Assembly: GCF_003268775.1 (NCBI RefSeq)
Contig: NZ_QLSU01000005.1
Location: 310,001-374,000, forward strand
Source: Paraburkholderia unamae
GTDB taxonomy: Bacteria > Pseudomonadota > Gammaproteobacteria > Burkholderiales > Burkholderiaceae
Direction: 5' to 3'
DNA length: 64,000 nt
The notes below the pieces were generated by a model. That model was not told the DNA's origin. It made no database searches and saw nothing but the letters and a program-made list of their open reading frames with translations. Below, piece by piece: positions 1-9,538 of the stretch. Each line of letters opens with the position of its first letter. The first letter of the stretch is position 1. The translations under genes were made by a program, and so were the position numbers.

Positions 1-1172
1 CCGCGCTCAAGTCGCGTGTGAGCGATGGCGCGACGGTCCACGACCTGCGCGACAAGCTGATCGTGCCGGGCTTCATCGACACGCACATCCACTACCCGCA
101 GACGGACATGATCGCCTCGCCCGCGCCAGGTCTGCTGCCGTGGCTGGACACCTACACGTTCCCGACCGAGCGCGGCTTCGAAAACGAAGCGGTGGCGCAG
201 GATACGGCGCGCTTTTTCGTCGACGAACTGCTCGCCTGCGGCACGACCACGGCGCTCGTCTACTGCACCGTGCACAAGCAGTCGGCCGACGCGCTTTTCA
301 CCGCGAGCGAGGCGAAGAACCTGCGCATGGTCGCGGGCAAGGTGCTGATGGACCGCCATTGCCCCGAGTTCCTGCGCGACACGCCGCAAACGGGCTACGA
401 CGACAGCGCCGAGCTGATCGGCCGCTGGCACAACCGCGGGCGCCAGATGTACGCGCTCACGCCGCGCTTTGCGCCCACGTCGACCGAAGCGCAGCTCGAA
501 GCGTGCGGCGCGCTCGCGAAAGCGCATGCGGACATCTTCATCCAGAGCCACGTGGCCGAAAACCCGGACGAGGTGAAGTGGGTCAAGGAGTTGTTTCCGG
601 GCCATCGCAGCTATCTCGACGTCTACGATCACTACGGCCTGTTGCGCCGCCGCGCCGTGTACGGCCACTGCATCTGGCTCGACGACGAAGACCGCCGCCG
701 CATGGCGGACACCGGCACGGTCGCCGCGCACTGCCCGACCTCGAACCTGTTCCTCGGCAGTGGCCTGTTCGACTTCGACAAGGCGGGCGCGTCGTCGATG
801 CCCGTGACGCTCGCCACCGACGTGGGCGGCGGCACCTCGTTCTCGATGCTGCAAACGATGAACGAAGCGCACAAGGTGGCGCGCATGGGCGGCCATCACC
901 TCACGGCCACGCGCATGTTCTGGCTCGCGACGGCGGGCGCGGCGCAGGCGCTCGATCTCGCCGGCAAGATCGGCACGCTCGCGCCCGGCAGCGAAGCGGA
1001 TTTCGTCGTGCTCGATGCGCAGGCCACGCCGTTGCTGGCGCGGCGCACCGCGCGCGCCGAATCGCTGGAGGAGTTGTTGTTCGCCCTCGCGCTGCTGGGC
1101 GACGACCGCACCGTGTTCGAGACCTACGCCGCGGGCAAACGCGTGCACAGCCGCGACGGCGCGCGCCGCTGA
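1..1172 (+). CDS. guaD: Guanine deaminase, 5' end cut by window edge
   Basis: Deaminates guanine to xanthine in purine catabolism; a cytosolic zinc enzyme of the amidohydrolase superfamily. The frame is open from base 3, and the in-frame GTG at 18 lies inside the protein, so the true start is upstream of the window. Visible metal and active-site motifs are the early HIH in PGFIDTHIHYPQ, SHVAEN, YGHCIWLDD, CPTSN and the late Asp in LATDVGGG, in the order expected for GuaD. About 385 residues are present of a usual 430-450. It is convergent with the DUF4136 lipoprotein gene. Family assignment is firm; only the start is missing. Confidence 0.93.
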   Translation, partial: ALKSRVSDGATVHDLRDKLIVPGFIDTHIHYPQTDMIASPAPGLLPWLDTYTFPTERGFENEAVAQDTARFFVDELLACGTTTALVYCTVHKQSADALFTASEAKNLRMVAGKVLMDRHCPEFLRDTPQTGYDDSAELIGRWHNRGRQMYALTPRFAPTSTEAQLEACGALAKAHADIFIQSHVAENPDEVKWVKELFPGHRSYLDVYDHYGLLRRRAVYGHCIWLDDEDRRRMADTGTVAAHCPTSNLFLGSGLFDFDKAGASSMPVTLATDVGGGTSFSMLQTMNEAHKVARMGGHHLTATRMFWLATAGAAQALDLAGKIGTLAPGSEADFVVLDAQATPLLARRTARAESLEELLFALALLGDDRTVFETYAAGKRVHSRDGARR

Positions 1173-1227
1173 CTGCACCGGCCCGCCCGGCCGGTCGCGC
1201 CTGTGTGGAAGGCGCGACCAGGAGCGC

Positions 1228-1938
1228 CTACTTCGCCGGCGCGCTTCCTGTGGGCGCCGCGCTTGCCTGCCCCGCACCCGCCGGGGCCTGCGCGGGCGGC
1301 GCACCGGTCTCGTTCGCCGCGCCACCGCTCTTGCCGAGCGGAATCTTGACCTCGGTCACCGTGCCGTTGGCCAGCGGGAAATTCCCCAACGCGCTCTGCA
1401 CGAGGAAAGGCATCACGCGCACGAGCGACGGATCGTCGCCCGAGGTGCGCGCCGTCACGTTATAGACCTCCTTGCCGCTCGCCCTGTCGCTGATGCGAAT
1501 GCCGAGCGCATGCGAGTACACCGGGTAGGTCTGGTTCACGTACGCGGGCTGATACGGTCCCCACGCGCCCCACGGATTCCACGGCCCCCAGTACGGGCCC
1601 GGCCAGGGGTTGTAGAACACGGGCTGCGCAACCGTCACCGTGTCCGTGCGGCTGCCGTAGGCGAGCCCCACGAGATAGCGCGCCTGCGGCTCGGCCACGA
1701 GGCGAAACGCATGCATGGCGAGCCCGTTGGCGACGAACTGCTCGTAAGTGCTCTGCTCGATGCTCTGGCTCTGTTCGGGACTGCGTTTGAACGCAAAGGT
1801 GCGCGTGGCGTCGCTGCCGCCGTCCCATGCGGAGAAAGCGGTCACCTGGCTCGTCACGTAGGTCGTGCAGCCGGAAAGCGTGAGGGCGAGCGCCGCCAGC
1901 ATCAGGAGGGCGCGGCGGGTCCATCGATCGTGCATCAT
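1228..1938 (-). CDS. DUF4136 family lipoprotein
   Basis: A 236-residue envelope lipoprotein. It starts with a basic N-terminus, a hydrophobic stretch and a lipobox (LALTLSGC) with the acylated Cys near residue 24. The body resembles DUF4136 proteins. Mid-protein there is a Trp/Pro/Gly-rich stretch (about residues 110-135), and the C-terminal 30 residues are an Ala/Pro/Gly low-complexity tail. DUF4136 proteins are periplasm-facing lipoproteins of unknown function. The gene stands alone, convergent with guaD and divergent from pepN across about 350 bases. The start is chosen by the signal peptide; the adjacent second Met is possible. Confidence 0.82.
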   Translation of the reverse strand: MMHDRWTRRALLMLAALALTLSGCTTYVTSQVTAFSAWDGGSDATRTFAFKRSPEQSQSIEQSTYEQFVANGLAMHAFRLVAEPQARYLVGLAYGSRTDTVTVAQPVFYNPWPGPYWGPWNPWGAWGPYQPAYVNQTYPVYSHALGIRISDRASGKEVYNVTARTSGDDPSLVRVMPFLVQSALGNFPLANGTVTEVKIPLGKSGGAANETGAPPAQAPAGAGQASAAPTGSAPAK

Positions 1939-2292
1939 GGTCTTCTCGTAGCAGTGTTGCCTCGGTTGGAAAAGTGCAGTTGTGGGGCCGCTCTCTCCGA
2001 TACGATCCAGCCGCAGCGCTTATTCCGTGCGCATGTCTTGTACGCATGTCGCCCGGTCGCGCCTGATTATGTGTCCGCCGGGCGAGGCCATTGCCCGGCG
2101 CGGAAGCCCGATCATACTGACTCGCGCCGCCGCGCGAAAGTTCGGGGGCCACAGGGCCGCGCGAGAGCGCGCGGGCGCAGACGGACAAAGCGGCCCGAGC
2201 CTTTGTACAATGGGGCGATCCGCCGCGCTCTCCTGACCCGGGCAGCCGGCCACTCCGATCCACCCCGATCTGACGCGCCCCCTATCCAGACC

Positions 2293-4992
2293 ATGTCCGA
2301 TACCGCCACGCCCACCGTGATCCGCCGCGAAGACTACGCGCCGCCCGCTTTTCTGATCGATACCGTCGACCTCGAATTCGACCTCGCGCCCGAGCGCACC
2401 GTCGTCAAGAGCACGCTGCGCGTGCGCCGCAATCCGGCGGCCGCGCAAGCCGCCGGCGCCGCGCATCTCGAACTGATGGGCGAACAGCTCGAATTCATCG
2501 GCGCGGCCATCGACGGCAAGCCCTACGCGAACGTGCGCGCGCACGAGCACGGCCTCACGGTCGAAAACGTGCCCGACGCCTTCGAGCTCACGCTCACCGG
2601 TGCGTGCGACCCCGCCGCCAACACCACGCTTTCGGGCCTGTACGTGTCGAGCGGCAACTTCTTCACGCAGTGCGAGGCCGAAGGCTTTCGCCGCATCACC
2701 TGGTTCCTCGACCGCCCGGACGTGATGGCGACCTACACGGTCACGCTGCGCGCCGACAAGCTCGCCTACCCGGTGCTGCTCTCGAACGGCAACCTGATCG
2801 CCGAGGGCGACCTGCCCGATGGCCGCCACTATGCGAAATGGGAAGACCCGTTCCGCAAGCCGAGCTATCTGTTCGCGCTCGTGGCGGGCAAGCTGGTGGC
2901 GCTGGAAGAGCGCATCCAGAGCGGCTCCGGCAAGGAAAAGCTGCTCCAGGTGTGGGTCGAGCCGCACGATCTCGACAAGACGCGCCATGCGATGGACTCG
3001 CTCGTCCACTCGATCCACTGGGACGAACAGCGCTTTGGCCTCGAACTCGACCTCGACCGCTTCATGATCGTCGCCGTGAGCGACTTCAACATGGGCGCGA
3101 TGGAGAACAAGGGGCTCAACATCTTCAACACGAAGTACGTGCTCGCGAATCCGGAAACGGCCACCGACGTCGACTTCGCGAACATCGAAGCCGTGGTTGG
3201 CCACGAGTACTTCCACAACTGGACCGGCAACCGCGTGACCTGCCGCGACTGGTTCCAGCTGAGCCTGAAGGAAGGCCTCACGGTGTTCCGCGACCAGGAG
3301 TTCTCGGCGGCGATGTCGGGCGGCGACGAGAACGAAGCGGCGCGCGCCACCAAGCGCATCGAGGACGTGCGCGTGCTGCGCCAGATGCAGTTCGCCGAAG
3401 ACGCGGGCCCGATGGCGCACCCGGTGCGCCCGGAAAGCTACGTGGAGATCAACAACTTCTACACGATGACCGTCTACGAAAAAGGCGCGGAAGTCGTGCG
3501 GATGTATCAAACGCTGCTCGGCCGCGACGGCTTCCGTAAAGGCATGGACCTGTACTTCCAGCGCCACGACGGCCAGGCCGTGACCTGCGACGACTTCCGC
3601 CACGCGATGGCCGACGCCAACGGCCGCGACCTCGCGCAATTCGAGCGCTGGTACAGCCAGGCGGGCACGCCGCGCGTCGCCGTGACGACGAGCTACGACG
3701 AAGGCACGCGCTGCTACAGCGTGACGCTCACGCAGGGCTACGCCAACGGCTCGCCCGCCGCGCGCGAAACGCAAAAGGGCCCGCTGCACATTCCGTTTGC
3801 GATCGGCCTGATCGGCGCGGGCGGCGCGGACCTGCCGCTGCGTCTCGAAGGCGAAGCCGCCGCGCACGGCACGACGCGCGTGCTCGAACTCACCGAAACG
3901 CAGCAGACCTTCACGTTCGCCGACGTGCCGGCCAAGCCCCTGCCCTCGCTGCTGCGCAACTTCTCGGCGCCCGTCATCGTCGACTACGACTACGGCAACG
4001 ACGAACTCGCGTTCCTGCTCGCGCACGACAGCGACGCGTTCAACCGCTGGGAAGCGGGCCAGCGCCTCGCCACGCGTGAACTGCTTGCGCTCGCCAGCCG
4101 CGCCGCCGCCGGCCAGCCGCTCGAAATCAACGTCGCACTCGTCGATGCCTTCCACCGCGTGCTGACCGACGAATTGCTCTCGCCGTCGTTCCGCGAGCTT
4201 GCGCTCATGCTGCCTTCGGAAACGTATCTCGCCGAGCAAATGGCCCAATCCGATCCTGCCGCCGTGCACACGGCGCGTCAGTTCGTGCGCAAGCAACTGG
4301 CCACGGCACTCAAGGCCGAATGGCTTGCGGCCTACGAGCGCAATGTCACGCCGGGCGCATACGAGCCGACGCCCGAGGCGGCCGGTCATCGCGGGCTGAA
4401 GAATCTCGCGCTCTCGTATCTCTCGGAACTCGACGATTCCGCCGAAGCCGTGCGTCTCGCGACGGCGCAGTACGATGCGGCGAACAACATGACCGACCGC
4501 TCGGCGGCGCTTTCCGCGCTGCTGAACGCCCAGGCGGCGAGCGGCGGCGACGTCGCGCGCAAGGCGCTCGAAGACTTCTATGTGCGCTTCGAAAAGGAGC
4601 CGCTCGTCATCGACAAGTGGTTTGCGCTCCAGGCCACGCAGCGCGGCACGGCGCAACGCCCGACCATCGAAACCGTGCGCGCGCTCATGGTTCACCCCGC
4701 GTTCAACATCAAGAACCCGAACCGCGCCCGCTCGCTGATCTTCAGCTTCTGCGCCGCGAACCCCGCGCAGTTCCACGCCGCCGACGGCTCGGGCTACGCG
4801 TTCTGGGCGGACCAGGTGATCGCGCTCGACGCGCTCAACCCGCAAGTCGCGGCGCGCCTCGCCCGCAATCTCGAACTGTGGCGCCGCTTCACGCCCGCGC
4901 TGCGCGAAGCAATGCGCGCGGCGCTGGAGCGTGTGGCCGCCGAGGCGAAATCGCGCGACGTGCGCGAGATCGTCGAGAAAGCGCTGGCTTGA
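2293..4992 (+). CDS. pepN: Aminopeptidase N (M1 family zinc metallopeptidase)
   Basis: Broad-specificity cytosolic aminopeptidase that trims N-terminal residues from peptides. The 899 residues match the E. coli-type PepN length (about 870). Visible motifs are the substrate-amine site GAMEN (near residue 268), the zinc motif HEYFHNW (near 303) and the third zinc ligand Glu in LKEGLTVFRDQEF. A C-terminal helical domain (DUF3458-like) follows. The ATG at 2293 gives the canonical N-terminus (MSDTATPTVIRREDY). The frame is open far upstream, but that part has no M1 similarity. The gene is monocistronic and followed by a strong terminator. Confidence 0.96.
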   Translation: MSDTATPTVIRREDYAPPAFLIDTVDLEFDLAPERTVVKSTLRVRRNPAAAQAAGAAHLELMGEQLEFIGAAIDGKPYANVRAHEHGLTVENVPDAFELTLTGACDPAANTTLSGLYVSSGNFFTQCEAEGFRRITWFLDRPDVMATYTVTLRADKLAYPVLLSNGNLIAEGDLPDGRHYAKWEDPFRKPSYLFALVAGKLVALEERIQSGSGKEKLLQVWVEPHDLDKTRHAMDSLVHSIHWDEQRFGLELDLDRFMIVAVSDFNMGAMENKGLNIFNTKYVLANPETATDVDFANIEAVVGHEYFHNWTGNRVTCRDWFQLSLKEGLTVFRDQEFSAAMSGGDENEAARATKRIEDVRVLRQMQFAEDAGPMAHPVRPESYVEINNFYTMTVYEKGAEVVRMYQTLLGRDGFRKGMDLYFQRHDGQAVTCDDFRHAMADANGRDLAQFERWYSQAGTPRVAVTTSYDEGTRCYSVTLTQGYANGSPAARETQKGPLHIPFAIGLIGAGGADLPLRLEGEAAAHGTTRVLELTETQQTFTFADVPAKPLPSLLRNFSAPVIVDYDYGNDELAFLLAHDSDAFNRWEAGQRLATRELLALASRAAAGQPLEINVALVDAFHRVLTDELLSPSFRELALMLPSETYLAEQMAQSDPAAVHTARQFVRKQLATALKAEWLAAYERNVTPGAYEPTPEAAGHRGLKNLALSYLSELDDSAEAVRLATAQYDAANNMTDRSAALSALLNAQAASGGDVARKALEDFYVRFEKEPLVIDKWFALQATQRGTAQRPTIETVRALMVHPAFNIKNPNRARSLIFSFCAANPAQFHAADGSGYAFWADQVIALDALNPQVAARLARNLELWRRFTPALREAMRAALERVAAEAKSRDVREIVEKALA

Positions 4993-5057
4993 TCAGACAA
5001 TAGGCGCGGCGCGCTTGTGCAGGTTCAAGCCGCCGCGCGATCACCCGGCAACCCGGC

Positions 5058-5083
5058 AACCGGCCTTCGCGCCGGTTTTTTTA
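5058..5083 (+). terminator. Rho-independent terminator after pepN
   Basis: A 7-bp stem (AACCGGC/GCCGGTT) with a 6-base loop is followed at once by a run of T. It lies 66 bases after the pepN stop, and a second T-rich tract follows. Confidence 0.85.
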
Positions 5084-5256
5084 CGCTTTTTTTTCGTGAT
5101 TATTTTTGGCGGCACGAGCAGGCCGGCCGACGCGCGAAAGCGCGCACGGTCAAGCCCGCGCACGCTCCGGCGCTTTATTTTGCGCGGCTGCGCGGCGGCC
5201 GGTCACAGTCGAGCGGGTAGAATTGCGACATCCCTAAGCGCATCCGGAGTACTGCA

Positions 5257-6273
5257 ATGGCTTTGCAACGTCGCACCACCCTCACCAAGTACCTGATCGA
5301 GCAGCAGCGCCAGCACAGCAACCTGCCCGCCGACCTGCGCCTGTTGATCGAAGTCGTCGCACGCGCGTGCAAGGCGATCAGCTTCAACGTCAGCAAGGGC
5401 GCGCTCGGCGACGCCCTCGGCACGGCCGGCAGCGAGAACGTCCAGGGCGAAGTGCAGAAGAATCTCGACATCCTCTCGAACGAAATTCTGCTCGACGCCA
5501 ACGAATGGGGCGGCAATCTCGCCGCGATGGCCTCGGAGGAAATGGAAACGTTCTTCCCGATCCCGGCCAACTACCCGAAGGGCGAATACCTGCTCGTGTT
5601 CGACCCGCTCGACGGCTCGTCGAACATCGACGTGAACGTGTCGATCGGCACGATCTTCTCGGTGCTGCGCTGCCCGGACGGCAAGCAGGCCACCGAAGAA
5701 TCGTTCCTCCAGCCCGGCACGCAGCAGGTCGCCGCCGGCTACGCGGTGTACGGCCCGCAAACGGTGCTCGTGCTCACGACCGGCAACGGCGTGAACTGCT
5801 TCACGCTCGACCGCGAACTGGGCTCGTGGGTGCTCACGCAAAGCAACATGCGCATTCCGGAAGACACGCGCGAATACGCGATCAATGCGTCGAACGCGCG
5901 CCACTGGTATGAGCCGGTGCAGAAGTACGTTGGCGAGTTGAACGAGGGTAAGGACGGCCCGCGCGGCGACAACTTCAACATGCGCTGGATCGCCTCGATG
6001 GTCGCCGACGTGCACCGTATCCTGAACCGCGGCGGCATCTTCATGTATCCGGCCGACAAGCGTGACCCGTCGAAGCCGGGCAAGCTGCGTCTGATGTACG
6101 AAGCGAACCCGATGTCGTTCATCGTCGAACAGGCGGGCGGCGTGGCGACCAATGGCGAACAACGCATCCTCGACATCCAGCCGAAGAGCCTGCACGAGCG
6201 CGTTGCCGTGTTCCTCGGCTCGAAGAACGAGGTCGAGCGTGTGACCCGCTATCACCACGAAGCGAAAAAATAA
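5257..6273 (+). CDS. fbp: Fructose-1,6-bisphosphatase, class I
   Basis: Hydrolyses fructose 1,6-bisphosphate to fructose 6-phosphate in gluconeogenesis. The 338-residue length is typical of class I enzymes. The metal-binding signature [15 protein letters not shown] is at about residues 114-128, and the C-terminal substrate region [19 protein letters not shown] is present. A GGAG ribosome site lies about 10 bases before the ATG. It is a single gene between the pepN terminator and the tRNA-Thr promoter. Confidence 0.96.
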   Translation: MALQRRTTLTKYLIEQQRQHSNLPADLRLLIEVVARACKAISFNVSKGALGDALGTAGSENVQGEVQKNLDILSNEILLDANEWGGNLAAMASEEMETFFPIPANYPKGEYLLVFDPLDGSSNIDVNVSIGTIFSVLRCPDGKQATEESFLQPGTQQVAAGYAVYGPQTVLVLTTGNGVNCFTLDRELGSWVLTQSNMRIPEDTREYAINASNARHWYEPVQKYVGELNEGKDGPRGDNFNMRWIASMVADVHRILNRGGIFMYPADKRDPSKPGKLRLMYEANPMSFIVEQAGGVATNGEQRILDIQPKSLHERVAVFLGSKNEVERVTRYHHEAKK

Positions 6274-6292
6274 AAAAAGATGAAGAAAGGGC

Positions 6293-6321
6293 TTGCATAG
6301 TCTGAGGCTCTTTCCTATAAT
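6293..6321 (+). promoter_or_regulatory. Sigma-70 promoter of tRNA-Thr
   Basis: TTGCAT (6293-6298), a 17-base spacer and a perfect TATAAT (6316-6321). The expected start near 6328 is 13 bases before the mature tRNA 5' end. It begins 20 bases after the fbp stop, so the tRNA is transcribed independently. Confidence 0.85.
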
Positions 6322-6340
6322 CTTTCTTCTCTGATGCAGC

Positions 6341-6416
6341 GCCGGAATAGCTCAGACGGTAGAGCAGCGCATTCGTAATGCGAAGGTCGGGGGTTCGATT
6401 CCTCTTTCCGGCACCA
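6341..6416 (+). tRNA. tRNA-Thr(CGU)
   Basis: A 76-base gene with CCA encoded. The acceptor GCCGGAA pairs with TTCCGGC. The D-arm AGCTCAGACGGTAGAGC and T-arm GGTTCGATTCC are present. The anticodon loop TTCGTAA gives anticodon CGT, reading ACG. It closely resembles E. coli tRNA-Thr(CGU). Confidence 0.97.
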
Positions 6417-6430
6417 GGATTCAAGCAAAA

Positions 6431-6458
6431 GCCCAGTCTTCGGACTGGGCTTTTTGCT
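6431..6458 (+). terminator. Terminator of tRNA-Thr
   Basis: An 8-bp perfect stem (GCCCAGTC/GACTGGGC) with a TTCG tetraloop is followed by TTTTT, 14 bases after the tRNA. An upstream A-run makes it possibly bidirectional, which would also serve the minus-strand gene ending at 6485. Confidence 0.9.
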
Positions 6459-6484
6459 TTTCAGCGCGCCCTGAGGCCACTGCG

Positions 6485-8326
6485 TCACGCCTTTGGCGGC
6501 AACGCATCGAGCGCCGCCCCCATCTCCTCGATCACCTCATCCCAACGCCCGAGTTCGCGCTGCCTGAAAAGCCGCGCCGAGGGATACCACGGGCTATCGG
6601 TTCGCTTCGTCATCCAGCGCCAGTCGGTGCAGGTCGGCAGCAAGATCCACACCGGCACGCCCACCGCACCCGCGAGATGCGCGACCGATGTATCGACGGT
6701 AATCACGAGGTCGAGCGACTGGACGATGGCGAGCGTGTCCATGAAGCTCGATATTTCCCGCCCGAGCGGCGCAATGTCGATGCCGGCAGGCAATGCCTCC
6801 AGTTCGCTTTGCGCAGCGCCCTTTTGCAGCGAGAACCACGACACCCCGCCCCGCTCAAGCACGGGCTGCATGGTGCGTAACGCGAGCGATCGGTAGCGGT
6901 CGAATTCGTAATCGGGGTTGCCCGCCCAGACGAGGCCCACGCGCAGCCTGCGCGCGCCACGCGGCTCCCCGCCAGCGAGCCGCGCGCGCCAGCGCTCGAT
7001 GAGGTCGAGCGGCGCCCCGAGATAAGGCATCGCCAGCGGCAGCCTGTCCAGCGTCAGCTTCATATGCTCAGGAAGCCGAAACATGCGGCTCCAGAAGTCG
7101 TAGGCACCAGGCGGCAGCGTGGTCCAGACCCGGTGCACGCCGTGCGCGCGGGCCGCCACGTCGGCAATCGCCTTGTCCACCCAGACGTCGACCGTCGCGC
7201 CCTGGCGCTCCAGCCACGCGGCGTAGCGCAAGGACTGAAGCTGGTCGCCCAACCCCTGCTCGCCTACAAGCAAGAAGCGCCGCCCGCTCACCGGTTCGCC
7301 CGACCACTCCGCGAAACCGGGACGCACCAGCGTGCTGTTGCACGCCAGACGCTCGTGCCAGTGGTAATGCCGCCAGCCGCGCTCGAAGTCGCCGTCGCGC
7401 AACATCGCGACGGCCGCGTTGAACTGCACGGGCTCGTCGTCGGGCAAGAGGCGCGCCGCCTCGTCGGCGTGGTGCCGCATGCGCGCATGCTCGCCGAGCA
7501 TGTTCAAGGCGTAGCTCGCGTAATGGTGCAGCTTGCCGCGCGTGGCGTCGACGGCGAGCCCCTGAAGCGCCACCTCGTATGCTGCGTCGAAGCGATGGAT
7601 TTCGTTGAGCCGCAAGGCGAGGCTTTCGAGCGCCGCGCCGTCCCGCGCGAAGGCCGCGCGCATTTGCGTGATCTGCGCGTTCAACCCGGAGGCATGTCCG
7701 AGACCAGCGAGCGCCTTCAGCAAATCGAGACCATCGGCAAGACGGGAAGCGCCTGACTCGTACGCGCGGCGAGACCAGACCACAGCTTCTTCGAAGCGTT
7801 CGTCCTCGAGGCAAAGCGCTGCAAGACGCCGCATGGCGTCATGCAACGTGGGATCGAATTCGAGCGCCTTCTCGTAATGCATGCGCGCCTCGGCCCGGCG
7901 CCCCGCGAGCTTCAGCACATCGGCCAGGTTGCGATGCTCGCTGGCCGTCCCGCCGCTGAGCGCGATCGCGCGGCGGTATAACGCTTCGGCCACGACGTGG
8001 GCTTTCTCCAGCGCGGCCAGCAAACCGCGATGCTCCCATAGTTCGGCGCGCTCGGGCGACACGTTGATGGCGCGCTCCAGGTAGTCGCGCGCAAGGTCGC
8101 GTTGCCCGTCGCGAAAATAAGAGAGCGCCACGCGGTGCAACGCGTGCGCGTGGCGCGGCTCTCGCGTGAGCACATCCTGATAGGCGAGCAACGCCTCGCA
8201 CGTTCGCCCGGCCTGGAAGTGCAGGTCTGCGAGCGCAAGCGGTTCGCTCGCGCGGGCGTGTGTGGCCGAAGTGTCGGCCGTAGTGTCGGCCGATGTCTCG
8301 GCCGATGCGGTGACGGGGTGGCTCAT
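6485..8326 (-). CDS. TPR protein with C-terminal GT9/GT-B-like glycosyltransferase domain
   Basis: A 613-residue protein. Residues about 25-300 are consecutive tetratricopeptide repeats. The C-terminal half, from about residue 345, looks like a GT-B glycosyltransferase of the ADP-heptose transferase (GT9) kind: GEQGLGDQLQSLRYA, RVGLVWAGNP, then ITVDTSVAHLAGAVGVPVW and a final DWRWM. TPR plus such a domain resembles O-linked protein or cell-surface glycosyltransferases; the acceptor is unknown. I chose the ATG at 8326 because GGGA lies about 9 bases upstream and the 37-residue extension from 8437 is Arg/Pro-rich and not protein-like. No operon partner is visible. Confidence 0.78.
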   Translation of the reverse strand: MSHPVTASAETSADTTADTSATHARASEPLALADLHFQAGRTCEALLAYQDVLTREPRHAHALHRVALSYFRDGQRDLARDYLERAINVSPERAELWEHRGLLAALEKAHVVAEALYRRAIALSGGTASEHRNLADVLKLAGRRAEARMHYEKALEFDPTLHDAMRRLAALCLEDERFEEAVVWSRRAYESGASRLADGLDLLKALAGLGHASGLNAQITQMRAAFARDGAALESLALRLNEIHRFDAAYEVALQGLAVDATRGKLHHYASYALNMLGEHARMRHHADEAARLLPDDEPVQFNAAVAMLRDGDFERGWRHYHWHERLACNSTLVRPGFAEWSGEPVSGRRFLLVGEQGLGDQLQSLRYAAWLERQGATVDVWVDKAIADVAARAHGVHRVWTTLPPGAYDFWSRMFRLPEHMKLTLDRLPLAMPYLGAPLDLIERWRARLAGGEPRGARRLRVGLVWAGNPDYEFDRYRSLALRTMQPVLERGGVSWFSLQKGAAQSELEALPAGIDIAPLGREISSFMDTLAIVQSLDLVITVDTSVAHLAGAVGVPVWILLPTCTDWRWMTKRTDSPWYPSARLFRQRELGRWDEVIEEMGAALDALPPKA

Positions 8327-8476
8327 CGTGAATTCCCGCCGCATCGGTGGCGCGCGGGTCGGGTTCGATCTGGGCGGTGCGCTCGGGCCCGGGCGGCCTC
8401 CGCGTCTGTACTTTTTAAAGATAAATAAGATCGGCACGCTACCGAATCAGACATGTCTGAAAACGGCTGCGCGATT

Positions 8477-9421
8477 TCAAGCGCTCGTGCGTTTGGCCCG
8501 CAAGAAGTCGATGAACACGCGCAGCTTGGGCGGTAGCTGCGCGCGTCCCGCCGTATACAAATAGAAGCCCGGAAACGACGGGCACCACGCCTCCAGCACC
8601 GGCACGAGACTGCCGCGCTCGAGCGGCGCCCGCACGTAGTCCTCGATCACGTGCAGCAGGCCCACGCCCTGCTCCGCGGCCCGCACCATCGTGCGCAGGT
8701 CGTTGGTCACGAAACGCCCTGTGGTGAGCACGTCGAATACGCGCTGCGGGTCGTCGGGCTGCGCAAACTCCCAGCGGTAGACGCCGCCCGTCGCGAAACG
8801 GTAATGCAGGCAATCGTGCGCGGCCAGATCGTCGGGAGTCTCGGGCCGGGCATGACGTCTGAAGTAATCCGGCGCACCCACCACCGCGATACGGATCGGG
8901 CCGCCGATCGGCATCGCGACCATGCCGGGCGCGACCGATTCGCCCAGCCGGATGCCCGCGTCGAAACCCTCGCCCACCAGATCGGCGAAACCGTCGTCGA
9001 GCGCGAGCTCGAGTTTGATCTGTGGGTGGCGCTCCATGAACTCCGCGAGATGCGGCAGCACGAGCAGCTCGCTCGCCACGCGCGGCAAGTTGATGCGCAG
9101 CGTGCCGGCTGCCTGGTCGCGCGAAGCATCGAGCGCGTCGAACGCCTCCTCGATCTGGGCGAGCGCGGGCTGCACGCGCGCGAGGAACAGCGCGCCCGCT
9201 TCGGTGAGCGCGACGCGGCGTGTCGTGCGATTGAAGAGCCTCACGCCGAGTTGCGCTTCGAGTGCGCGCACGGTTTGCGAGAGCGCCGAAGTCGAGAAGC
9301 CCGCGGCGGCGGCGGCCCGCGTAAAACTGCCATGCCGCGCGACGGCGGCGACCGCCAGCAGCGCGGGCAGGCGGCCCGCGAGGCTCTGGGCCGCAGGGCT
9401 GGCGCTCGTAATCGGATCCAT
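8477..9421 (-). CDS. LysR-family transcriptional regulator
   Basis: 314 residues. A winged helix-turn-helix lies at about residues 20-78 (GSFTRAAAAAGFSTSALSQT, then LFNRTTRRVALTEAG). A substrate-binding domain follows, with TLRINLP near residue 105, as in the AaeR/DmlR-like LysR subgroup. It is divergent from an aldo/keto reductase gene across 117 bases that hold a perfect 7-5-7 palindrome just outside the start codon. Autorepression and control of the reductase is therefore the likely arrangement. The inducer is unknown. Confidence 0.92.
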   Translation of the reverse strand: MDPITSASPAAQSLAGRLPALLAVAAVARHGSFTRAAAAAGFSTSALSQTVRALEAQLGVRLFNRTTRRVALTEAGALFLARVQPALAQIEEAFDALDASRDQAAGTLRINLPRVASELLVLPHLAEFMERHPQIKLELALDDGFADLVGEGFDAGIRLGESVAPGMVAMPIGGPIRIAVVGAPDYFRRHARPETPDDLAAHDCLHYRFATGGVYRWEFAQPDDPQRVFDVLTTGRFVTNDLRTMVRAAEQGVGLLHVIEDYVRAPLERGSLVPVLEAWCPSFPGFYLYTAGRAQLPPKLRVFIDFLRAKRTSA

Positions 9422-9432
9422 GGCGTCTCCAT

Positions 9433-9451
9433 TGTGAAGTACCGCTTCACA
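9433..9451. promoter_or_regulatory. Palindromic operator, probable LysR box
   Basis: TGTGAAG-TACCG-CTTCACA is a perfect 7-bp inverted repeat with a 5-base spacer, 12 bases from the LysR gene start. A related smaller palindrome TTCA-AG-TGAA follows at 9457-9466. The position inside the divergent gap suggests binding by the adjacent regulator; this is inference. Confidence 0.6.
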
Positions 9452-9538
9452 GTCATTTCAAGTGAACCCGATTTTTCCACAAAAAGGAAAAGCGCAAGAT
9501 GGCCTCGTCTTTACTGCTCCTTCCTTGAGGAACCCGCC

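Noticed and set aside
1015..2292. Continuous in-frame extension upstream of pepN through the DUF4136 gene region
   Set aside because: The extension crosses guaD and the lipoprotein gene in the wrong frame and lacks M1 similarity; the ATG at 2293 restores the normal N-terminus.
2020..4845. 941-codon open frame on the strand opposite pepN
   Set aside because: It lies entirely over a well-supported aminopeptidase gene, is Arg/Val/His-rich as expected for the complement of high-GC codons, and has no family motif.
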